A stretch of DNA of 64,000 nt from Paragorgia papillata (lineage: Eukaryota > Cnidaria > Anthozoa > Scleralcyonacea > Coralliidae): assembly GCA_035771165.1 (NCBI GenBank), contig JAWNZC010000419.1, positions 4,116,001 to 4,180,000 of the forward strand, read 5' to 3'. Both the position numbers and the translations under genes were made by a program. This document shows, piece by piece, positions 55,721 through 64,000 of the stretch. The first letter of the stretch is position 1. Every line of letters begins with the position of its first letter. The notes beneath the pieces were generated by a model. It did no database searches. It saw only the letters and a program-made list of their open reading frames with translations, and was not told where the DNA came from.

Positions 55721-57449
55721 GTCAAGATGTTTATAAGATACGGTTCAATTGCTATTTATTGCTAGGATACTTATAATACTGTGTATATGTGTTATGAGAT
55801 AAGCTTAGCGGGTGGAGGTTCAAAGTAAAACAAAAGGATTAGGGTCGACTGAAAAACAAGCTTGGAAAGCTCTATAATTAGTATATAGATACATTCTATG
55901 CAACTCGGTGTTAGAGTCATTAGAGAAAAGAACATTTCCATGCCCTTACTCCAACTGAAACGCTAACCTTAGACATGACGGGGTCCTGGAAAGCCGTTTG
56001 AAGCCATCACTCTTAGCTGACACTGCGTCGCGGTGCGTCAGTTCAAAGCGAGTAATGCAAATAACCCTCCGGGTTATTTTGAAACGATGAAACTATATAT
56101 ATTCTTAATACTACGTTCTCAGGTCTATGTTAACTTATTGTGGTTATTTGTTATCACTATTTAAATCTCGTGCGAAGTGGCCGGGAACTATTAATTGGTC
56201 TATTAAACTGATGAGGTCACATCATAGAAAGCTGTATTCTAAGAGGAAACAAGCTTTATTAAAAGCCACAGTGAACTGGTGAAGAAAACGTGACTTTGAA
56301 TTAACACGAAAGCTTGGGAAAAGAAAGGTATGTATTGTACATTCAATGATGATATAGGCAGGGTAGGAAATTCTGAGAAAATTAAGACTTCTGGTCCATT
56401 CAGGTCATGGAAATTGCGGAAACACGCTATATGTAGAACTTAAACGCTACCGTGAACCGATGAACGAAACACGACTTTGAAATAATATGAAAGCCGGGAA
56501 ATAGTGTTGCGAATGCAGTGAGTACCGCGGCTCTTTCGCAACCAAATCACTGCAATATATACGCAAGTTTTATAACATATATTTCCACTATATCTCTCTC
56601 TCTTCTTTCAATCTCTCTCACGCACATTACTAGGCCACATATTTCTACACACATATATATTCACATTTCACACTCAGCCACTTCTAACATCCGCACTGAC
56701 TCTCCTCACTCATCACACACATCCATAACGATAATCCATAATAAAATGTTCACACAATTCCCAACAATAGGAAGGTACTGCAATGTATATTGCATAATGG
56801 TGATGGAGATTTTGGTAAGATTAACACTTCTGGTCTATATATTCATTTGGATCATGGAAATAGTATTCTAAGCGCAATTTGCATGCCACAGTCAACTAGT
56901 GAACGAAAAACGTTAACGACTTTTAAATAATACGAAAGCTTGGAAATAGTAAGGTATGTATAATGTTGATAATAGGCACAATCCGAAATTTTGATAAGAT
57001 TAAGAATTCTGGTTTATTCAGATCATAGAAATTGTATCCTGAGAGCAAACACGCTATTAAAGGCTACAGTGAACTGTTGAAGAAAACGTGACTTTGAATT
57101 AACACAAAGCTTGGAAATATAGGAAGGTATGTTATATTATTTCCATTCAGATCATGGAAATAGTAGAATTCTGAGATCAAGGAAGCTTTATCATTATATG
57201 TACAGATTAAACATGCACCACATGATTTAGAATCGACACGAAAGTGCAGTGGGGGTAGGAAGGTATAAAAAGGCAGGGTAGGAAATTTTGATAAGATTAA
57301 GACTTCTAGTCCACTCAGATCATAGAAGTATTATAGTAGAATATTGGATCAAGCAAGATATATACGTACATGCAGATTAAACGCCACAGTGCATGAACTG
57401 GCGAAGGAAACTTCATTTTGATTTAATATAAAAGCTAATATGAGAGATA

Positions 57450-57699
57450 TAGGCCATTTTCAAAATCACATGCATGATATGGTTCATACATATATTATTC
57501 TGGAAGGACAACATTTTATAATGCCATCGATATAGGGGGGGAAATGCTTCAGGATTTGAGTAAACAACAGCTGTATGGGCAAAGCATGATAAACTGATCC
57601 TACATCACTTTCTCAATGAGATTGATGCCATATTAAACATTTTGTCCTTCCAGCATAATATATGTATGAACCATATCATGTGATTTTGAAAATGGCCTT
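57450..57699. mobile_element. GGCCATTTTCAAAATCACAT MITE
   Basis: GGCCATTTTCAAAATCACAT at left and the inverse at right (GGCCATTTTCAAAATCACAT from 57697 backwards). More than 60 bp of inverted match through TATGGTTCATACATATATTA and TCTGGAAGGACAA. Confidence 0.82.
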
Positions 57700-58231
57700 T
57701 TGGTAATACATGTCATGCCACGATATATAAGATAAGGAATTTTGATAAGATTAAGACTTTGGTCCCGATTCAGATCACGGAAATAGCATTCTTATAGAAC
57801 AAGCAAGCTATATGTACACATTAAACGTCACAGTGAACTGGTGAAAGAAACATGAATTTGAAATAATACGAAAGCTTGGAAATAGGAAGGTACTATGTAT
57901 ATTGGTGATAATAAGCGGGATAGAAAATTTAGATACTGAATATTATTTTTGAGTGTGTGGTGGTGGGGGGTTGACGAGTAAGTGTTGAGTATGGGCGAGT
58001 GGGGTTTAAGATTAAGACTTCTGCCCTCTAACCCATTCAGATTATAGAAACAGTATTCCGACTTCTCAGCGCAAACAAGCTATATTAAAGGGTATATTAT
58101 AAGTGATATTGGGCATTTCACTCGACAACATATCATGTTCTAAGGATTTTGGGTGAAGGAAAATTCGAGTGTAGAATATATACATTTAAAGACCAAACCG
58201 GGACCAGTTGCGAAAAATGCAACTACACAGA

Positions 58232-58302
58232 CCTTCCGGCAGGAATTGAACCCACGACCTTGCGATTCTAGTGCAATGCTCTGACCACTGAGCCACGGAA
58301 GG
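58232..58302 (-). tRNA. tRNA-like SINE head (minus)
   Basis: Full cloverleaf: CCTTCCG/CGGAAGG acceptor, GCTC/GAGC D-stem, TTGCA-CTAGAAT-CGCAA anticodon arm (one A-C mismatch, anticodon AGA), GTGGG-TTCAATT-CCTGC T-arm. AGA would be Ser, but the long variable arm of tRNA-Ser is missing and the unit is inside a repeat, so it is a SINE head and not a tRNA gene. Confidence 0.6.
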
Positions 58303-58523
58303 CGTTGCCGAGAGCTTGATCGCGAGTTCTGTATATATAATAAGGTGATAATGCCAGGAGAAAATTGGGTATATTATAAGTGATATTGGGCATTTCACTC
58401 GATTACATATCATGTTCTAAGGATTTTGGGTGAAGGAAAATTCGAGTGTAGAATATATACATTTTAAGGTGGCATTACCACCTTATTATATATACAGAAC
58501 TCGCGATCAAGCTCTCGGCAACG

Positions 58524-58594
58524 CCCTCCGTGGCTCAGTGGTCAGAGCATTGCACTAGAATCGCAAGGTCGTGGGTTCAATTCCTGCCGGAAGG
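58524..58594 (+). tRNA. tRNA-like SINE head (plus)
   Basis: Inverted copy of the above with one acceptor-stem change (CCCTCCG). Same anticodon loop. Confidence 0.6.
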
Positions 58595-58660
58595 CCTGTG
58601 TAGTTGCATTTTTCGCAACTGGTCCCGGTTTGGTCTTAAAATGTATATATTCTATATTAA

Positions 58661-59124
58661 AGGGGATTGGCATTAAAAATTAAGTTTGTCCAATTTGAAA
58701 GAACTCATAAAATTGCAACAGAAGATCCTTTACAACTTTTTCGTATCTTTCTGCGTTTTCAAGATATTTCAATTTGTTTGATATGTAAAATGAGATTTCT
58801 CTGACGTCAGGAGTGGGGTAAAATATTTTCATTCAGAGCAAAATCACTTACATATCTAACATGAAATGTTCAGCGTCGCAAGGAGTTTTTATGTGCACAG
58901 TTTCAAATGATTTCGCTGAACAAACTTAGAGATATAATTGGTTTTGCTACATGTGAAAATATTTTACCCCACACCTGACGTCAGAGACCATCTCATTTAC
59001 ATATCAAACAAATTTAAATATCTTGAAAACGAAGAGAGATACGAAAAAGTTGTAAAGGATGTTCTATTACAATTTTATGAGTTCTTTCAAATTAGACAAA
59101 CTTAATTTGTAGTGCTATTGCCCT
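58661..59124. mobile_element. TTAA foldback MITE
   Basis: TTAA at 58657-58660 and 59125-59128. Ends AGGGGATTGGCATT and, inverted, AGGGCAATAGCACT, then AATTAAGTTTGTCTAATTTG in both. Arms of about 200 bp. It is a relative of the outer TTAA family at 19.4 kb (shared AAGATATTTCAATTTGTTTG). Confidence 0.82.
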
Positions 59125-59446
59125 TTAAACGCCACACTAAACTTAGAAAACATGACTTTTTAATAATACGAAAGCTTGTAAATAGGCGGAAAGTATGTAT
59201 AATGGTGATGATAATAGACTTCTGCCGTCTAGCTCATTCAGATTATCTGATGGAAACAGTATTCTGACTTCTAAGAGCAAACAAGCTAGAATAAACACCA
59301 CGCTAAACTTAGAAAACATGAGTATTTAATAATATGAAAGCTGGGAAATAGGAAGATATGCATTATGGTGATGACATAAGCAGGGTCGGCAATTTTGATT
59401 AGATTACAAAAACTTGCTATATATAACCTAAGACTATATATATATA

Positions 59447-59625
59447 TATTTAAGAAATAGAAAACATTTTCCGTGTTTCTATATAGAGTTATAGAAACAC
59501 GAGGGGAAGGTTGGGAGAACGAGAAATTACAGTGCACACTATTTCGAGTTCTTCCAAACTTCCACAAGTGTTTCTATAACTCTATATAGGAACACGGGAA
59601 AAATGTTTTCTATTTCCTTTATAAA
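59447..59625. repeat. Inverted repeat around GTTTCTATATAGAGTTATAG
   Basis: AAATAGAAAACATTTTCCGT, GTTTCTATATAGAGTTATAG and AAACAC recur inverted after a 65-base centre. Likely a small MITE. Confidence 0.75.
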
Positions 59626-60059
59626 ATAACCCGTCAAAACAGATTAAAATTAATCCAAATAAAAAGCATAAATTCTCATTACCCTCCACGGATGGCGTAG
59701 TAGATTGCGTATAATGGTGTTTCTGTACAAATTTTAATTAGAATGATGGTGTATTGGATGGCGTAATCCATCCATGTTTTCCATAGAGTTTTATACAATA
59801 ATTTGAATAGTACGTGCGTTTTTATTGGTCGATAGCCATGATCTATAAAAGGACAGATGCACAGATTACGTCACTGACGTGGTGTGATTTCTCTAAACCA
59901 ATCACGGATCTCACTGCAACATCACGAGCCAATGACGTTGCTTGATTTGTATAGATCATGGATCACGTCAGACTGAAGTGATTTATCATTTTCAATGCCC
60001 CGGAAATTCGCCGGGAAAATTTAATAAGTCCGTTAAAACAGAATTTTTTCTATTTCTGT

Positions 60060-60260
60060 ATTGTATAAAACAAATAGATTCCATTTTTTTGTTGTCTGTT
60101 CAGTTATAGATGCAGAGGACGTCACAACGTGGTAAGAACATCAGTGACCCACTCGACTGCGTCTCGTGGGTCACTTTTTTGTTCTTACCACGTTGTGACG
60201 TTATCTGTGCATCTATAACTGAACAGACAACGGCAAAATGGAATATATTTGTTAAATAGA
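60060..60260. repeat. Hairpin, ~75-bp arms
   Basis: GTTGTCTGTTCAGTTATAGA TGCA and ACGTCACAACGTGGTAAGAA C are repeated inverted around tcagtgacccactcgactgcgtctcg. Arms match almost perfectly. Confidence 0.85.
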
Positions 60261-60594
60261 AACACGGCTTTTAACCAATCACTGCTTGCGTTTTCAAAAT
60301 GTTATTTTATAAATATATATACGTACTTCATGCCCGCGCCACTGCATGGTTTAGCTTCAATCACTGCAAGCCAAATATATCACTCCATGCATGCAGTTAT
60401 ATATAGAGCTCACGGTTGGTGTTGAATAAATTTTCTGTAACATGCATCATGTATATGTATAACATGTATATGTATAAACCAGCAGTAGCCAAATTCACAC
60501 GGTGCTAATTTATACCACATCGCTTGTTCACTGAACAATTTCTACAAATATAAGTACCGGCTCCATGTTATTAGTATTCTTGTTTATGATATTA

Positions 60595-60948
60595 GGGACC
60601 TAATATCAAAATAAAAGAGTTATTTTTGAAAAACAACCAGAATGAATAATTTTTAGTCCCAACGCAGCGACGACGTCCTCGTTCTTTATACAACGCCACT
60701 TCGAGCATTTTCACGTCTTCAGGGCGACGTCAACTCGCCAAAAGATGCGAACTGTTGCTTAAGATAGACTTCAATATTGACACCACAATCATTTTAGCAG
60801 TATATATAGTGAGGCGTTTTGGAAGTCGTTAAACTAGTTTCAAATATAAATATAGAGTAGTCAGTTAGCCGTGACTTATTTTAATTATAGAAATTATTTG
60901 CTTAATTGCTTTTTAACCGTCGTCGTCATCCTAGCATCGTGAGGTCCC
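60595..60948. mobile_element. GGGACCT/CGACGTC MITE
   Basis: Ends GGGACCTAATATC and, inverted, GGGACCTCACGATGC, flanked by TTA and TAA. Same family as 53883-54215. Confidence 0.75.
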
Positions 60949-61190
60949 TAATGTTGGATAACTTGGATTACGACAAATGGTATTTAAGTCAAACAGTAAC
61001 AAAGTCTTTTCTTAATCAGTAACAAGTATCCCCAATTCCGTTTTATACATTTCTTAAGAAAAGTTACCATGGGGGTACTTCTGGTCCACTCACGATATTG
61101 CAGTTTTGTAAAACACAACGATATTGGAACTCTATATAAAACGCGCATGTATACACTATACATCACGCGACCGTTATGACAAATATCTTA

Positions 61191-61433
61191 GGGGCTGTTC
61201 AAATGAGGCGGGCTATAGTCCGGTTACCGGGCTGATTTTATGTCATGAAAATCTTATTACGACTATTTGAGAAAGGCAGAATGATATAACAAAGCAAAAT
61301 TGCCTTCGTTTTCCTGCAAGCATAACACACAGGGCATTCTAATTCCTTTTTGCGGTCATAGAAAGATTTTCGTGACACAAAATCAGCCAGCCCGGTATAA
61401 CTGGGCTAGCCCGGCTCATGTATGAACGGCCCC
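61191..61433. mobile_element. Harbinger-like MITE upstream of gene C
   Basis: Ends GGGGCTGTTCAAATGAGGCG and, inverted, GGGGCCGTTCATACATGAGC; flanks TTA and TTT. Inner CGGGCTATAGTCCGGTTACC pairs. It ends about 130 bp before the gene C start codon. Confidence 0.75.
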
Positions 61434-61566
61434 TTTAACTAAATTCTCCGTCTAGCTGAAAGAATTTCTCGTAGGGGCCATAAACAAAGAGTACATTAAA
61501 CGGAAACTGCCCAGCGGGACAAGACCTTGTAGCTGGTCCGTTCTCTTGTAAAGACATTGAGTTTCG

Positions 61567-61915
61567 ATGGCGTACCTGAATACGTTGACCGTTTCATACC
61601 ACTACGTTACACTATGGTGTCTAGTCGTGGGTATTCCGTCAGCGGAGACCATAACGTTTACGGATACAATTATGTCCGTGAATATAACTCGAGGCAATGG
61701 ACGAGGTAGTAACTTCACGGATAGAATAAACCTAGCGGCTTCGGGTACATCGATGTGTGATGACAGCGTTCAACTGAAAACAGAGCTCGGCGCGGATTGT
61801 AAGTTGCTTGGAAAACAAGGCGGTTTGTGTTATTTGGATTGCTCTTGTTTGGATGGCACGGCTAGTTTTGTACTAAGCGAGAAGCGGTGTGCGGACGACA
61901 GGAAATTCAGGGAAG
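61567..61915 (+). CDS. First exon of a third family member, gene C (partial)
   Basis: ATG at 61567, 116 codons plus one base, donor GAAG|gtaggt: the same phase-1 exit as exon 1 of genes A and B. A hydrophobic N-terminal segment (VTLWCLVVGIPSAE region) looks like a signal peptide. Sequons NIT and NFT follow. Cysteines after the signal are C64, C78, C88, C92-S-C94 and C108. Order C, C, C, CxC, C equals that of gene A (C54 to C111), and the CxC-x13-C spacing is identical. Amino-acid identity is otherwise low, so C split from A/B long before the A/B duplication. Further exons must lie beyond the window. Confidence 0.72.
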
Positions 61916-62494
61916 GTAGGTGAAATTTGAATGGGGTTATTCGTTATTCGTTATTGTAAATTAATTTTAGGGTTGAAGTTAAATTTCGAAGTTAAATTTC
62001 GAAGTCGAGGTTAGTAAAGTGTTCTCAGTTTGAAGTTGTTAAAGGTTCAGTTGTTTTTGCTGTACAAGCTGTCGTAAGTAGTTCAACTCAGGGAAAAATC
62101 CGAGTTCCAGACGGATCTCGAACCCCAGGCCAGGACTGCTTGGCGGGTTGTTTTTTGTTTAATAACTATATCAAGATATTTTGAGGTTTTATCCTCTAAA
62201 ATGCGACGTTTTGCGAATGATCAACATACACTTCTCGGTAAATTCAGCATGAAGTACTAAAGCGCATTTATAAAGCATGTAAGCGCATTTAGTTGTGAAA
62301 TATTTCTAAAATGTTGCATTTCAGTGAGTTAACAATGGTATCACACCAGGCTTACCTCATTAAATCAATACGTTGACGTTGATATATCCAAAGAAATTTT
62401 AGAGTAAAATAGTTAAATATGTCAAAATACGATTCAGAATAGCTGTCTAATAGCTACCTACGCTATTAACCAGACGCTCTATAAACCGTTGCAT

Positions 62495-62760
62495 GCTGTT
62501 ACGGCGCTTCCTCTCACCGCTGAAGTTAAGCCCGGTGAAATGGGGTTAGTACTCGGATGGGTGACCACATTAGCTCATCGTGTGAGCAGAGTTGTTGGTT
62601 CAGTGGCTCAGTTGTTAAAGCGTCCGGCTTAAGTATTCGGAAGGTTGTGGCTTCGAGTCCCGTCCGGAGCTCTGAGTTTTTCTCTGAGTTTAACTTACGA
62701 GTCACAGCTTGTACAGCACGACAGCTTGTATAGCACGACAGCTTGTATAGCAAAAACAAC
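62495..62760 (+). mobile_element. Composite SINE: 5S-like piece followed by tRNA-like unit
   Basis: GAAGTTAAGCCCGGTGAAAT, GGGGTTAGTACTCGGATGGG and TGACCAC are 5S-like; after agctcatcgtgtgagcagagtt comes TCAGTGGCTCAGTTGTTAAA, GCGTCCGGCTTAAGTATTCG and GGCTTCGAGTCCCGTCCGGA, a tRNA-like unit with A and B boxes. The tail repeats CACAGCTTGTACAGCACGAC. It could be one composite family or a tRNA SINE inserted into a 5S SINE. Confidence 0.65.
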
Positions 62761-63069
62761 TGAAGCTTTTTATTAAATACCCGTTGTTAGTTTTGTCATT
62801 AAATATGGCTACTGCGTTGGCGGTGACACAGTGGGGAAGTACGGATAGGTATACAAAAATTATATGTGTGCAAAGAAAAGGAATAATATTCTTTAAACGT
62901 TAAAAGAGTGAGTCATTAGTGCGTTTTCTTACGGACTATTTAGTCCAAGTTTTGACGTGTGTGATATTCACGATAATTTTAATCATGTGAATTTGAATTT
63001 GTCCGCGACGTTTTTCAAGTTTGCGTCATGACATTGTGCCTTAATTTAACCGTAGTATAGCGAAAAGTC

Positions 63070-63397
63070 TAAAGCCCTAATGAAACGAGAACGCAAGTCA
63101 TCGCAAGTTGGCAGTCAGAATTTCTGTGGCGGTCGTTCGAACACCCAAATTAACAAAATAAAGGTTTCATGAGTGTTTTAACTCATTCCTGTCCGAGGGC
63201 TGCTCCAGAGGTGAATAAAATCGTAGAAATAAAATACTAAATACCAGAATAAAATACTAAAGACCAATTCGGACAGGAAAGAGTTAAACAAGTTTTAACT
63301 TTGTCACGGTACATGATATTTTCGGGAAACTATTCAGAGCGGCTGGCTGAGATAGCGTGACTGCCAACTTGCGTTCTCGTTTGATTAGGACCTAAAA
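63070..63397. mobile_element. AGCCCTAAT MITE with a TAACTC MITE inside
   Basis: Ends AGCCCTAATGAAACGAGAAC and, inverted, GGTCCTAATCAAACGAGAAC. The 108-bp TAACTC element (63179-63286) sits within gagtgttttaaacaagtttt, which is continuous in the 28.5-kb copy. Confidence 0.8.
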
Positions 63398-63399
63398 GT

Positions 63400-64000
63400 A
63401 GTAAATTAAATACATTTTAAGCAACGAAACACTGATCTAACCCTTCACAAAAGCGGACGAGGTAATCTTTGCCTGGCTTTGCCTGGTATAGTTCTCACGT
63501 TAGTTTTCCATTGTTTTGAAACGCAATAAAGGCCGACGATGTAGCAAATGTCATGTTTATTAAAAAAATGGATTCAATAACAGCTTGTAATAGCTTCAAA
63601 AATGAAATTCTATCATTCGATAACAACTTTTACAACTTTAATTAACCACTGAATTAACTTATAACAGCTCAACCGTCTTACCACGCCACCCCACTGCACT
63701 TAAGGCCTGCGCTAAATTAAGGCCTGCGCTTAATTCAGACGAATTTAAGTCAGACGAATTTAATTAGAATTAACTTCGTCGGTAATGCGACGTCGAATTA
63801 AACGTCGAATTTCAGTCGAATTTAAGGTGGTTTGCAAGGTCATTTCTGTAAAGCGCTCTCAATTCGTCAGAATTTATGCCACAAAAATAAAATAGATATC
63901 GTTAGAAAGCTATTAATTTGTAGAATACAATGTTGTCTTTGATGTTGCGATAAACACAAACCAATAATAGTTGTGAATTTTTAAATTAAAACCAGAGGAC
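63400..64000. other. No gene seen at the right edge
   Basis: AT-rich with short direct repeats near 63700-63830 (AAGGCCTGCGCTTAATTCAG; CAGACGAATTTAAGT). Presumably gene C intron 1. Confidence 0.5.

Larger units (their letters stand above)
58089..58660. mobile_element. Head-to-head pair of tRNA-derived SINEs
   Basis: Two copies of one SINE in opposite orientation share TCGGCAACGCC and TTCTGTATATATAATAAGGT around a central block (GATATTGGGCATTTCACTCG, GTGAAGGAAAATTCGAGTGT) that is itself present twice in direct order. Together they form a near-palindrome of about 470 bp. Confidence 0.78.
56230..59400. repeat. Degenerate ~170-185-bp tandem repeat, interrupted
   Basis: At least eight units marked by GAAAGCTTGGAAATAGGAAG (near 56308, 56488, 56934, 57103, 57240, 57870, 59170, 59336). 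Each is followed by ggtatgtataatggtgat, AGGCAGGGTAGGAAATTTTG, ATAAGATTAAGACTTCTGGT, ccattcagatcatggaaatag and aaacgccacagtgaactggt. Spacing is 137-190 bp where nothing is inserted. MITEs and SINEs break it up. No gene seen. Confidence 0.75.

Noticed and set aside
58232..58594. Genuine tRNA-Ser(AGA) genes
   Set aside because: The cloverleaf is good, but the Ser long variable arm is missing, the anticodon stem has a mismatch, and all copies are inside the same dispersed repeat.

Overview
This is a window of an animal nuclear genome. It is AT-rich, and its genes are split by GT-AG introns kilobases long. A Cip/Kip-type CDK inhibitor shows it is metazoan. Abundant small inverted-repeat elements with TTAA or TTA target duplications, 5S-rRNA-derived SINEs and a KIAA1958/Crypton-like tyrosine recombinase suggest a cnidarian, probably an anthozoan. 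The phylum is an inference, because no marker here settles it.

Layout. 0-2.4 kb: start of an unrecognised minus-strand gene (three candidate exons, running off the left edge). 3.3-4.2 kb: a CATCT-type satellite. 5.3-7.8 kb: a three-exon CDK inhibitor of the p21/p27 family with an E2F/CCAAT-like upstream region. 7.8-13.3 kb: no gene seen, only MITEs and hairpins. 13.3-29.1 kb and 31.7-52.9 kb: two direct copies of one segment. Each carries one four-exon gene for a roughly 320-residue type I membrane protein (paralogs A and B), with the same exon lengths and intron phases and some of the same intron repeats. 52.9-61.5 kb: MITEs, a degenerate satellite and SINEs. 61.57 kb: first exon of a third, diverged member (C) with the same cysteine pattern and the same phase-1 donor, continuing off the right edge. 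The window is therefore part of a tandem family of secreted or membrane cysteine-rich proteins that I do not recognise.

The two copies record a history of insertions. Intron 2 of A holds a nested TTAA-flanked composite whose exact empty site is present in B; one layer of it carries a tiny two-exon gene with a cysteine-rich CXC-like motif. Intron 1 of A has a tandem array of tRNA-like units. Intron 1 of B has gained about 10 kb, including a LINE split by a frameshifted tyrosine-recombinase element and a 20-bp satellite with a 499-bp higher-order unit. Upstream of both genes lie about 132-bp tandem units with a hammerhead-like core (CUGANGA, short stem, GAAAC, GUC), and the same core recurs in several hairpins elsewhere in the window.

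Most long open frames here are consequences of short-period repeats and are not genes. Functions of A, B and C are unknown. Exon borders were placed by eye from splice consensus, frame continuity and A/B conservation.
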